From Bacillota bacterium (lineage in GTDB: Bacteria; Bacillota; Clostridia; Acetivibrionales; DSM-1351): DNA of 64,000 nucleotides. The notes beneath the pieces are model-generated. The model saw nothing but the letters and a program-made list of their open reading frames with translations, had not been told where the DNA came from and ran no database searches. The stretch spans positions 18,693-82,692 of the forward strand of contig JAEWMS010000006.1 of the NCBI GenBank assembly GCA_023393115.1, in the 5' to 3' direction. Shown here piece after piece: positions 1 through 9,440 of this stretch. Both the position numbers and the translations under genes were made by a program. Positions within the stretch are counted from its first letter, which is position 1, and each line of letters opens with the position of its first letter.

Positions 1-3000
1 ATCCAGCCTGCTGCTCCGGTATACCAGGTCCAGCCACCCCGGCCCTCGTTGGGATAAACAGCATAAACATCAGCCGCCATAACATAAGGTTCCACCTTGT
101 AGGTCCTACATTCAATATCCGTTCTGGAATGATTTATAGGGTTAATCATGTTGAACAGCTCCCATGCCTGTTCCCCGTTACCTAGCTTTGAAAAGGCATA
201 TATTACCCATGTAGCAGCATGAGTGTACTGACCTCCGTTTTCCCTGACACCGGGCAGGTACCCTTTAATATATCCGGGATTAAGCTGGCTGTCATAAAAA
301 GGTGGCGTAAGCAGCTTGATTAAACCGTTTTTTCTGTCTATCAGATATTTTTCCAGTGCGCTCATGGCTTCTTCCACCCTGCTGGCCTTGGCTGCTTCTG
401 AAATGGCTGCCCAGGATTGTGCCAGAGAATCTATTTTACCCTCATCGTTTTGTATGGAGCCCAAAGGTGAACCATCATCAAAATAAGCTCTTCTGTACCA
501 GCTGCCGTCCCAGGCTTCCCTTTCGATAGCCTCAATTATACTTTGAGCTTTTTTAGTGTATTCTTCAGCTCTGCTGTCATCTCCCATATGTCTGCAAACA
601 GGAAGCATTCTCACAAGTACACAATACAGGAACCAGCCCAGCCATATACTCTCTCCCCTGCCGTTTACTCCGATAAGATTCATACCGTCATTCCAGTCTC
701 CGCCTCCCATCAGAGGAATACCATGGGGGCCAAAGTTCAGTGCCTTTTCGATAGCCCGTATGCAGTGCTGATATACTGTTCCCGTCTCATCTGCCACCAA
801 AGGAACCTCATATCTTTCATGCTCCTGATCAGTTAATATAGGAGAGTTTAAAAATGGCTCTGTCAAAGTTAATATTTCATAATCACCTGTGGCGTTAATA
901 TAATCACATGTTACGTATGGCAACCACAGTAAATCATCAGAATATCTCGTTCTGATACCATTAGTTTTCTGCTCATGCCACCAGTGTTGAACATCCCCTT
1001 CAACAAACTGATGTCTGCAGTGGAGTAATATTTGATTTTTTGTTATATCCGGCATTGAATAAACAACTGCCATAACATCCTGCAGCTGATCTCTGAAGCC
1101 AAAAGCACCCCCAGCTTGATAATACCCGCTTCTGGCCAAGACTCTACAGGATAGTACCTGGTACTGCAGCCATCCATTCAGGAGTATATTCATAGTTTTG
1201 TCAGGTGTATTGACTTGAATCTGCTTCAACCTGTTTTGCCAGCTTTCCTTCACTCTTTCAAGCTCTTCCCATGCCTGATTAGTGCTGCTGAATTTGGATA
1301 TTAACTCTTTCAACTGCTCCCGCCTATCCTGTCCAAACAGAAAGACTAGCTCCTTTGTCTCTCCCTGCCTGATTTGAAGTGATGTTTTTATAACGGCACA
1401 GGCATCCAGACCTGCTCCCACAGTTCCCTTTAAAGTGCTTTTCATCCCTTCGGGCTGTGTAATATCCATATTGTCACCGATAAACTCCAGCCTGTGCCCC
1501 GAGTAGGTAACATTTTGGCCTGAACAGCCTAAAAAAGCAGTTAAATCCCGGAAGTCAGAGCTATAAACATTATCTATCAGTAATGTTGATAGTTCACTGT
1601 CAAAACTCGTAACAATAAACGGAGCGGTTTGCCCGGCTTCACTTCCAAGTACAGGCTTTAAATAATATGCTGCATCCAGTCCCATTTCAGAGTCAGTAAT
1701 ATTTTTGAGCCGTAGAATAATTATTTTTAACGGAGCCTCCAAGGCAGTAAATTGTGTCAACTCCTGCTCCAGGCCATGGCTTCTTTGTGAGTATACAGTA
1801 TAACCGAAGCCATGACGTATTATATATGGATTAGTCTGCCTTACAGGCATAGGAGTACTGCTCCATAAAGCACCGTTTTGTCTTTGATACAGATACAGAA
1901 TCTCAGAGGGAGGGTCAAGGACAGGATCGTTAGCCCAGGTTGTAAGCTTGTTCTGGCTACTGTTCAGATGCCAGGTATAGCCCCCTCCCGATTCTGTACA
2001 TATAAAGCCGAATTTATTGTTGGCTATTACATTTGACCAGGGGGCCGGCGTGGTCTCACCGTTCTTAAGGCATATCACATACTCGTCACCTGTATCAGCA
2101 AAGCCTCCGATACCGTTGAAAAAGTTTAGTTTTTCAATTATTCCTGCCACATGACTATCCTCATCAGGGTCTGTCCAAACTGTCAGGTTATTTTTGTCAG
2201 ATTCTTTTGAACTGTTAAAGTCCCTGTTCTTTTCATCCACCACCGTCCGAGTCTTATCGGCACCTATTATTATTCCTACTTCCATATCTGCCGCTTCCAT
2301 ATCTAGTGATGAACCGACAGCAACCTGGGACCTAACCTTATATTTCCCCGTTTCTCCACCCTTGACTGACTTTGAAGCTTGAATTATCTCATCAGAGTTT
2401 ACAGCGTCATCTATCAGGTCGCCAATCCCATCATCGGCATTGATCACTATTTTTGCGCAAGCAAAAAGTAAGTTTTTCTGTTCCGGTGACATCTGCCTTG
2501 AGTTTCTTATATATATCCCGCCTCTTCTATCCATCAAATCAATGGAGCGGCCTGAAACTGCAAGGTCCCTGATCATTTCAAGCAGAGGTTGAATATAAGA
2601 TTCCTCGTCGGTAATCAGAATTACCAGATCAAAACCGACACCCTTTAATCGCAGGAAGTCATGTAATTTCAGAACCCACCTGATTTCTTCAAAGCTGTCC
2701 CTGCTCTTAACAGTAACCAATACTATAGGCATATCACCCGAAATGCCGAAGGGCCACAAACCTGACTGACTGAGTGTATTTTTAGCAATATACTCCGACA
2801 GGTTTCTCCGGTCAATGCCATATAAAAGCTGCGGAAGGAGCTGAACATACGCCCTCTCATCATTACCGCTGATGTTAATAAAACCTGCCTCCACAATACT
2901 TCTTGTCCAGGCCATTTCCACAACTCTGTCAGCCGCACTCACATCACTATATTTTTCAAGCATGTCTATGGCTGTCCTTCTTGAATCACAGGTACCGACA

Positions 3001-6000
3001 GCAAAATTAACAACCGAGGTTTCGCCCGGATCAACACAAACCCTGATTCTAAGGCAGAAAACGGGATCCAGCACAGGACCTACCGAGTTTGACAAAGGCT
3101 GGTCAGGCTCCATGGCCTTCGGATAGTCAAGACCTCTGTTTCTTCCAATGAATTGCGAGCGATCGGTTTCATATTCTATATTGCCCTGAACAACTCCATT
3201 TGTTGAAACAGTATGATAACCCCATACTGTTTGCTTTACATCATCTCTTTTTCTGCGCATTGCTAAAAGACCGTTAAAGTCACTGATATATTCAGTCTTT
3301 ACAAAGAGCTTACTGAAAGCAGGGTGAGCAGTATCCGATTCGGGCTGTATCAGTACAACCTCCATATAACTTGTTAGCTCAACAACTCTCTTTGAGCCGC
3401 TGTGATTATGAATACTGACTCTTCTTATCTCTGTATTGTCCTCAGTGCTGACAAGAACCTCGGTGTTTGTTTCTATATTACCTTCTCTTCTGATATATTC
3501 AGCCTTATGGGGAGAGAAAATAACCTTATATATTTCCGGTTGAGTATTAACCGGGTTAAATGTTGTAGACCAGAACTCATTGGAATTTACATTCCTCAGA
3601 TATATAAATACACCACTGCTGGCCATGTAATCATTGTTCCACCTGTAAACAGCCAGGGAATGGCATCTTGCAAAACCACTTCCCCTGTCGCTTAGCATGA
3701 CGTTATAGCTTCCATTTGTAAGAAGCTGCAGGTTTGGAGCAGCCTCCAGCCTGGTATAGCTTCGAATTACCGTTTCCTCTGAATTGTCCTGTTTTCTGAA
3801 GGTGTAAAGTGGTTTTTCCCTATGCTCCCTGGAAATGGCAACATGAGCAGGGAATTTTTCCTGAAGCAGTGAGTCTACGGCTTTCACCCTGGGATTGGAA
3901 TGGAACCTGCTCTGCATTATGTTGCCTTTAAAAAAGTTAACAAAGGCAAGCATACTCATACCCTGATGATGAACCATATAGCTTTTGACTATAGCATTGC
4001 TTTGCCCCTCATTAAGCCTTGAATAGGTAAAGTCCAGAGCCTCATATAGTCCGAATTGTCCCTCGGCACCAAACTCTCTGAGCCTTTCAATGTTATTCCA
4101 ACATTCCAAAGGGGCTATATCTATTGCCATAACTGTTGCATATGGAGCAATTACAAGGTCATTTATCAACCCGCGTTTTAATCCCAGATATGGGACGCCG
4201 AAAGCCCTGTACTGATAATTTAGTGCAATGTCAAAAGCGTAGTAACAGGATTCGGATATTCCCCATGGTATATTCTTACTCTGTCCGTACTTCATTTGGG
4301 CTTTTATTACAAACTGATAGGTTTTTTCTATCAGGGTATTGGGATAGCTCTTTATAACCAGTCTAGGCATCAGATATTCAAACATTGTACCTGTCCAGGA
4401 TACAAGTCCCTTTTCTCCATCTAAACGGGTTAATTTTCTACTCAGCTTAAACCAGTGCTGCCTTTCCACTTCCCCCTTTGCTATGGCTACAAGGCTGGTC
4501 TGTCTCGCCTCGGATGCAAAGAGATCATAGTGTGATTTGCTTGGATGTCCTTCTTCTACATCAAAACCAATTGTAAATAAATTCAGTCTCGGATCATACA
4601 GACATTTAAAATTCATACCATCAGCAAGGGTTCTTATTCTCTTTCTCAAAGCCTCCAGCTGAATCTTCAGTTCGTCAATTTTATTAAACTCGCAGAAAAT
4701 CGACTCTCCGAATTCATGATGTAAAGCCTGAAATATATCCATGGCGGTAAATAATTTCTTAACCCAATAGCCTTTTTTACTATTCTCATCAAGCTGTCCA
4801 AGATATTTCGCAACATTTTCAAAAAGCTGAATATAGCTGTTTTCAAGCCTTTTCAAACTGTCAGTATTGCTTGTTTCTGTTGAACCGGAAGACTTCTCAG
4901 CATTTTGATTATTTCCGACCTCATTCCGGGATGTGTGCAGTAATTTTTTCAGAACTTCTATTTCAAACAACGGCTTATCTTTGTTTATTTCCCTGTTGCA
5001 AAGTTCCAGCAATTCCAGAAAAGCCTCAAAAATTTTTTCATCGTATATGGGTTTATGCCCGTACTGTTTGAGCCCCTCCTCAAGAACCATCAAATAGCCT
5101 GCCAGATTTCCACTGTCCACTGTTGAAATGAATTTAGGACGCAGGACTTCAAGGTTTGTGGTATTATACCAATTGTAAAGATGCCCGTTCCATTTCTCCA
5201 TTTTATCAATAGTATCTATTGTATTTCGAATTCTCTGCAATAAATCGATTGAATTTATATAACCCATATCTCGTGCAGCCAGGTGTGATACCATCAGTAA
5301 ACCTATATTTGTAGGCGATGTACGGTGAGCTGCTCCCTTATATGGTTCCTCCTGATAGTTGTCTGCAGGAAGGTAGTTCTCCTCCTGTCCTGCAAATTCA
5401 TCGAAATAGCACCAGGTCTTTCTTGATAGGAGTCTCAACTCATACAATTTCTCTTCTGACAAAACATCTTTTTTATATTTGGCAGGTCTGCTAATATAGC
5501 AGGCAACCCATGGCGAAAGCAGCCATATGGTAAAAAATGCCAGTGTAAGGAGATAATAACCCTGATATGAAAATACAACAGCAGCTAGAACCGCTGCACC
5601 GTACAGGGGTGCAAACCACATTCGTCTGTAGTAGCTGGAAAGATCGTTTTTTAGCGCCAGCTCCATATCAGCGGCAGTTACCCATTCAAGAAGATTTTTC
5701 TTGGTTATCAGCACACGTCCAAGGGTTTTTATGATAGCATCCGCCATTAGGTAACCCTGATAAGGCGCAAACGTCAGCATAAGCCCTACCTGAAGCAGTA
5801 TGGCATTAAAGCCGGTTAATATGGTGGCGCTCCTCTTTGCTATATATACTCTGTAATTCCCAACAAATATAAGGTATACAAAATAGCTGATTATGGGTGC
5901 ACATAGTGCAAATACATTAAGCCAAATCCAGGCACTGGAACTGTTCCGTACCGAAAGTAGGCTTAGCAGCACAATCAGAGCCGATACAGGGTATACCAGA

Positions 6001-8489
6001 CTTCTACGTAAATTATCAAACATTTTCCACTTGGACAAAAGAGATAATTTGTTTTTGCCGAATATCCAGGGCAGCAGCTGCCAATCCCCTCTTGTCCAGC
6101 GGTGAAGCCGCATCATAAAGGAATTATATTTAGCAGGATATCCATCTATCAGTTCAATATCTGTGACAAGACCTGTTCTTAAGAAGCTGCCCTCCAGTAA
6201 ATCGTGACTTAGGACAGTGTTTTCGGGAATTACACCGTCCAATGTCTTCTGGAAAATATCAACGTCATATATGCCCTTCCCTGTAAAGATACCCTCTCCA
6301 AATGCGTCCTGATATACATCGGATACAGTTGTAGTATACGGATCAATTCCTCCCTGTCCGGCGAATATCTTTGTAAAAGCAGAAGCATTTGCACTTTCTA
6401 TATTTACATCAATTCTGGGTTGAAGAATACCATAGCCTTCTTTTACAATTCCATCCTCAGTGTCATATACAGCTTTGTTCATGGGGTGGGCAATAGTCCC
6501 AACCAGCTGTTTTGCTGCTTCCATGGGCAGATGTGTATCTGCATCAAGAGTTATAACATATTTAACCCTGGGAAACTCCTTCTGACCTGTACTGTTATAT
6601 ATAAAGCTGGTATTGGAGTCCCCACGGAGCACCCTGTTAAATTCTATAATGGCTCCCCTTTTTCTCTCCCAGCCCATCCATTTTTGCTGCTTTTCATTAA
6701 ATTGTCTTTTTCTGCACATAAAGTAGAATACAGGTTTACCTTTGTCAGCATACTTTTCATTAAGTTGTCTGATTCTCTCAAGTGCATTTTTAATTATTTC
6801 TTCATCCTCCGGAAGTACTTCGGTATTTGCATCCTTGAAGTCTCCCAACAGGGTAAAGTAAATATTGTCGTCTTTATTTGCAAAATAAAAAACTTCAAGA
6901 TTGTCAATAAGGTCCAGAGTTCTTTTTACATTAGGAATCAGTGTCGGAACAATAACCATAGTGGCCATTTCCTCAGGGATTCCTTCCTTAAGTTCAAGCT
7001 TTGGGAGACGTGCTGGTCTGATGGTACGGCTGAGAACACTATTTACTAAAGCAGTAGCTATTTCACTGGCAGGAATCAGTCCCAAACCCCCTAATATAAA
7101 CGCCATTATCCGAGAAAATCCACTTTCACGGGTATAACTGTATATTAAAGGTATTACCATAAACATTACCGATAATAGAACAATTGAGTAAATAAATACC
7201 TTCACCGAATGCCTCTTTATGAATGGAAAATACTCAACATCCTCACTGTGCTTTTTATTAAATTCGCGATACATCCGTTCACGGCCTTTACCTATTAGGT
7301 AATAGCCAACATGCTCTTCCCTTAGATATTTAGGATCACTAGGTTCTTTAGGTTCTTTAAGATCTCCACTAGCTTGATTTATAGCCTCATCCGCATACCG
7401 GCAGCTCAATCTTGCAATATTTATTTCAGTAGTATTGTATTTTTCAGCCAACTCTACTACCATGTTTCTATAATAATTTCTCGAATTAAAATCCATTTGG
7501 GGATAAATACCCGATGGGTCCTGCTTTAGTAATCTTTCAACCTCACTGAGACTTTCAAACAGTACTGTGCTGTCATAACCTGACAAGGAACGCAGACTGT
7601 TTATCACATTACCTATGGATACCTGGTAAACAGCCTGATTGTGATGGTCCATTGAAATATAGCTGTCTGTATTAGCACTTTTTTCAATAAGTATGCTATC
7701 TATACATTCAATCATCCAATTAGTTTTTGAGCCTTCTTTTCTTAATTTTCTAATAAGAAACTCGACAAACGCGGGAGACAGCTCTTCAAGTCCTGTAATC
7801 CGCTCTCTGAATGCATCACAATCCTGTTCGAAACCTTTTATTAGTCCTGAGATTTCCTGTGCCCTGTACCAGTCCCTTCTGGTTGCCGACATTCTTTCGC
7901 ATACCAGCCACAATTTTTCCATCAAAGCCGCCTTTACCATCAGTGTAAGCAGCCAAAGTTCTTCAATAGAAAGAAAGGTATATCTCTGGTAGGCAGTAAT
8001 AAAATCTCTTATTGTCTTTTCATTGGCATTCCCGTCGATGTGGGATACAATTTCAACCGCAATGGAATATATTCTAGGAAAACCGCTGTAGGCACCTTCT
8101 GCTATTACAGGAACAGCTTTTGATATGTCGTTGAGTTCCTTTAATATTACGCTTTTCTGCTCCTCAATAATATAAAAGTTGTCGAGCAGCCACTCAGCAG
8201 CCGGTGGGATTGGGAAAGAAGCTGCCGAATCGCTATTCAGGTTTTCATAGGTTTTAAGAATACTTTGAAACTTGGCCTCAATTCGTCTGGACACTTTTTT
8301 TATGCTTTTCCTGTTTTTAACTGTAACCTGTGCTTTTGCAAGTTCCTCCGCATGACGTTCAAGCTCATCACTGCACAGAACAACATCTTCGATCTGGAAT
8401 TCGAAATGATTATGCTTGTTTATCCATATTACTAAAGTCGTAAAAATTGCTGTCAGCAGGATTATAACCATAAAAATAAATATATCCAT
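1..8489 (-). CDS. Cyclic beta-1,2-glucan synthase-like protein (GT84/GH94), 3' end cut by window
   Basis: One uninterrupted minus-strand frame of about 2,829 codons runs off the left edge. Order of parts: an N-terminal membrane anchor (about 3-20), two further membrane segments (about 430-482), a GT84-type glycosyltransferase domain with the DAD motif at D649/D651 and an RWTRGDW motif near 797, a membrane cluster (about 830-980), a glycoamylase-like domain (about 1050-1490), and C-terminal GH94 phosphorylase domains with GGGDWNDGM at about 2595-2603 (likely catalytic Asp 2598 or 2601). This is the NdvB/Cgs architecture, which makes cyclic beta-1,2-glucan from UDP-glucose at the membrane and sets ring size with the GH94 part. 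The last visible residues (VEPYVMAADVY, GGWTWYTGAAGW) are near the end of GH94, so perhaps 100-200 residues are missing. Start: ATG at 8489 has GGTGAT 7 nt upstream; an in-frame ATG at 8504 lacks a clear site. Confidence 0.93.
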   Translation of the reverse strand, partial: MDIFIFMVIILLTAIFTTLVIWINKHNHFEFQIEDVVLCSDELERHAEELAKAQVTVKNRKSIKKVSRRIEAKFQSILKTYENLNSDSAASFPIPPAAEWLLDNFYIIEEQKSVILKELNDISKAVPVIAEGAYSGFPRIYSIAVEIVSHIDGNANEKTIRDFITAYQRYTFLSIEELWLLTLMVKAALMEKLWLVCERMSATRRDWYRAQEISGLIKGFEQDCDAFRERITGLEELSPAFVEFLIRKLRKEGSKTNWMIECIDSILIEKSANTDSYISMDHHNQAVYQVSIGNVINSLRSLSGYDSTVLFESLSEVERLLKQDPSGIYPQMDFNSRNYYRNMVVELAEKYNTTEINIARLSCRYADEAINQASGDLKEPKEPSDPKYLREEHVGYYLIGKGRERMYREFNKKHSEDVEYFPFIKRHSVKVFIYSIVLLSVMFMVIPLIYSYTRESGFSRIMAFILGGLGLIPASEIATALVNSVLSRTIRPARLPKLELKEGIPEEMATMVIVPTLIPNVKRTLDLIDNLEVFYFANKDDNIYFTLLGDFKDANTEVLPEDEEIIKNALERIRQLNEKYADKGKPVFYFMCRKRQFNEKQQKWMGWERKRGAIIEFNRVLRGDSNTSFIYNSTGQKEFPRVKYVITLDADTHLPMEAAKQLVGTIAHPMNKAVYDTEDGIVKEGYGILQPRIDVNIESANASAFTKIFAGQGGIDPYTTTVSDVYQDAFGEGIFTGKGIYDVDIFQKTLDGVIPENTVLSHDLLEGSFLRTGLVTDIELIDGYPAKYNSFMMRLHRWTRGDWQLLPWIFGKNKLSLLSKWKMFDNLRRSLVYPVSALIVLLSLLSVRNSSSAWIWLNVFALCAPIISYFVYLIFVGNYRVYIAKRSATILTGFNAILLQVGLMLTFAPYQGYLMADAIIKTLGRVLITKKNLLEWVTAADMELALKNDLSSYYRRMWFAPLYGAAVLAAVVFSYQGYYLLTLAFFTIWLLSPWVACYISRPAKYKKDVLSEEKLYELRLLSRKTWCYFDEFAGQEENYLPADNYQEEPYKGAAHRTSPTNIGLLMVSHLAARDMGYINSIDLLQRIRNTIDTIDKMEKWNGHLYNWYNTTNLEVLRPKFISTVDSGNLAGYLMVLEEGLKQYGHKPIYDEKIFEAFLELLELCNREINKDKPLFEIEVLKKLLHTSRNEVGNNQNAEKSSGSTETSNTDSLKRLENSYIQLFENVAKYLGQLDENSKKGYWVKKLFTAMDIFQALHHEFGESIFCEFNKIDELKIQLEALRKRIRTLADGMNFKCLYDPRLNLFTIGFDVEEGHPSKSHYDLFASEARQTSLVAIAKGEVERQHWFKLSRKLTRLDGEKGLVSWTGTMFEYLMPRLVIKSYPNTLIEKTYQFVIKAQMKYGQSKNIPWGISESCYYAFDIALNYQYRAFGVPYLGLKRGLINDLVIAPYATVMAIDIAPLECWNNIERLREFGAEGQFGLYEALDFTYSRLNEGQSNAIVKSYMVHHQGMSMLAFVNFFKGNIMQSRFHSNPRVKAVDSLLQEKFPAHVAISREHREKPLYTFRKQDNSEETVIRSYTRLEAAPNLQLLTNGSYNVMLSDRGSGFARCHSLAVYRWNNDYMASSGVFIYLRNVNSNEFWSTTFNPVNTQPEIYKVIFSPHKAEYIRREGNIETNTEVLVSTEDNTEIRRVSIHNHSGSKRVVELTSYMEVVLIQPESDTAHPAFSKLFVKTEYISDFNGLLAMRRKRDDVKQTVWGYHTVSTNGVVQGNIEYETDRSQFIGRNRGLDYPKAMEPDQPLSNSVGPVLDPVFCLRIRVCVDPGETSVVNFAVGTCDSRRTAIDMLEKYSDVSAADRVVEMAWTRSIVEAGFINISGNDERAYVQLLPQLLYGIDRRNLSEYIAKNTLSQSGLWPFGISGDMPIVLVTVKSRDSFEEIRWVLKLHDFLRLKGVGFDLVILITDEESYIQPLLEMIRDLAVSGRSIDLMDRRGGIYIRNSRQMSPEQKNLLFACAKIVINADDGIGDLIDDAVNSDEIIQASKSVKGGETGKYKVRSQVAVGSSLDMEAADMEVGIIIGADKTRTVVDEKNRDFNSSKESDKNNLTVWTDPDEDSHVAGIIEKLNFFNGIGGFADTGDEYVICLKNGETTPAPWSNVIANNKFGFICTESGGGYTWHLNSSQNKLTTWANDPVLDPPSEILYLYQRQNGALWSSTPMPVRQTNPYIIRHGFGYTVYSQRSHGLEQELTQFTALEAPLKIIILRLKNITDSEMGLDAAYYLKPVLGSEAGQTAPFIVTSFDSELSTLLIDNVYSSDFRDLTAFLGCSGQNVTYSGHRLEFIGDNMDITQPEGMKSTLKGTVGAGLDACAVIKTSLQIRQGETKELVFLFGQDRREQLKELISKFSSTNQAWEELERVKESWQNRLKQIQVNTPDKTMNILLNGWLQYQVLSCRVLARSGYYQAGGAFGFRDQLQDVMAVVYSMPDITKNQILLHCRHQFVEGDVQHWWHEQKTNGIRTRYSDDLLWLPYVTCDYINATGDYEILTLTEPFLNSPILTDQEHERYEVPLVADETGTVYQHCIRAIEKALNFGPHGIPLMGGGDWNDGMNLIGVNGRGESIWLGWFLYCVLVRMLPVCRHMGDDSRAEEYTKKAQSIIEAIEREAWDGSWYRRAYFDDGSPLGSIQNDEGKIDSLAQSWAAISEAAKASRVEEAMSALEKYLIDRKNGLIKLLTPPFYDSQLNPGYIKGYLPGVRENGGQYTHAATWVIYAFSKLGNGEQAWELFNMINPINHSRTDIECRTYKVEPYVMAADVYAVYPNEGRGGWTWYTGAAGW

Positions 8490-8525
8490 TATGTATATCA
8501 CCATTCATAAAAGATTTTTAGTAAC

Positions 8526-8619
8526 AAAAAAAGTACTAAAGCTTTGAAACCCAGGGTTCTAATTAGTGTTTCCAAAAGATTCACTATTATGTTGCCCCAA
8601 ATTCCATATCTTTAGTACT
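8526..8619 (-). ncRNA. Candidate structured RNA or complex terminator between pflA and the glucan synthase
   Basis: Read on the minus strand, a perfect 10-bp pairing (AGTACTAAAG at 8619-8610 with CTTTAGTACT at 8541-8532) encloses about 68 nt. Inside are a small stem (TAGTG/CACTA) and a second stem (AACC/GGTT). The closing helix is followed at once by seven U. This is the shape of a multibranch RNA with a terminator-like closing stem. It could end the pfl transcript or act as a leader of the 8.5-kb gene. I could not match it to a known riboswitch class. Confidence 0.3.
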
Positions 8620-8660
8620 ATTTGATAATATTTTTACGTAATTTGTATTAGTAAGGTAAA

Positions 8661-9395
8661 TTATTGATATAATTTTCTACCCGTTGTAAGTATTGCTTTT
8701 GCCCTCTCCACTTCCTCTCCGGAAGGTGTCCTTACTCCCTCCAGTGGGTATTCAAGTGAGAGCTTTTCCCACTTTTCCTTACCAAGGGTATGGTAAGGCA
8801 GAACCTCAATTTTTTCAATATTACTGAAGTTCTTTAAATAATCATAGGCTGTCATCAGGTCCTCTTGGTCGTCGGTATAACCCGGCACAAGTACATATCT
8901 GATCCACACAGGCTTGTTAATTTCACCAAGATATTTGGTGAACCGCTTAATCCTGTCGTTTTCAACACCAGTCAGTTCCTTATGTTTTTCTGCATTTGCA
9001 TGCTTTAGATCCAATAATACCAGATCGGTGTATTCAAGTGCTGCTTTAACCTCTTCCTCCAAATTGACATATCCTGATGTATCGACGGCAGTATGAATCC
9101 CCTGCTCCTTACATTTCTTAAAGAGTTCCTTCAAAAATTCCGGCTGAATAAGCGGTTCACCGCCGCTCACTGTTATTCCACCTTTTGAAGAATCAATAAA
9201 ATTTCTGTATTTGGCTACCTCATTTACAATCTCATCGGCAGTATAAAGCTTAGCTCCTTCCGAACTCCTGGTATCCCTGTTGTGGCAATATTTGCAGCGC
9301 AAAGGACAGCCTTTGAGAAAAACAATAAATCTAATACCCGGCCCGTCAACAGTACCGAATGTTTCAAATGAATGAACCCTTCCTTTGACTTCCAC
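8661..9395 (-). CDS. pflA: Pyruvate formate-lyase-activating enzyme
   Basis: A 244-residue radical SAM protein. The 4Fe-4S ligands are C30, C34 and C37 in the CxxxCxxC motif (GCPLRCKYCHN), and GGEP follows as the usual SAM-contacting segment. The length and the opening (VHSFETFGTVDGPGIR) are typical of PflA, which reduces SAM to install the glycyl radical on pyruvate formate-lyase. It lies 43 bp downstream of pflB on the same strand, so the two are probably co-transcribed. The start is GTG, with GAGGTGG about 4-8 nt upstream. A heptamer-repeat tract lies in the gap between the two genes. Confidence 0.97.
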   Translation of the reverse strand: MEVKGRVHSFETFGTVDGPGIRFIVFLKGCPLRCKYCHNRDTRSSEGAKLYTADEIVNEVAKYRNFIDSSKGGITVSGGEPLIQPEFLKELFKKCKEQGIHTAVDTSGYVNLEEEVKAALEYTDLVLLDLKHANAEKHKELTGVENDRIKRFTKYLGEINKPVWIRYVLVPGYTDDQEDLMTAYDYLKNFSNIEKIEVLPYHTLGKEKWEKLSLEYPLEGVRTPSGEEVERAKAILTTGRKLYQ

Positions 9396-9403
9396 AAAAC
9401 CAC

Positions 9404-9440
9404 CTCTTCCTTAACTCTTCACTCTTCATTCTTCACTTTT
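9404..9440 (-). repeat. Heptanucleotide repeat tract between pflB and pflA
   Basis: On the minus strand the pflB-pflA gap reads as imperfect 7-nt units of the type AAGAATG, AAGAGTG, AAGAGTT, AAGGAAG. It is one of several purine-rich heptad tracts in this window (others near 24450, 24690, 28370 and 35620). It overlaps the region where the pflA ribosome binding site sits. Confidence 0.55.

Noticed and set aside
6420..7049. 209-codon plus-strand frame
   Set aside because: It lies antisense to the glycosyltransferase domain of the glucan synthase, has no ribosome binding site and its composition is that of a shadow frame.
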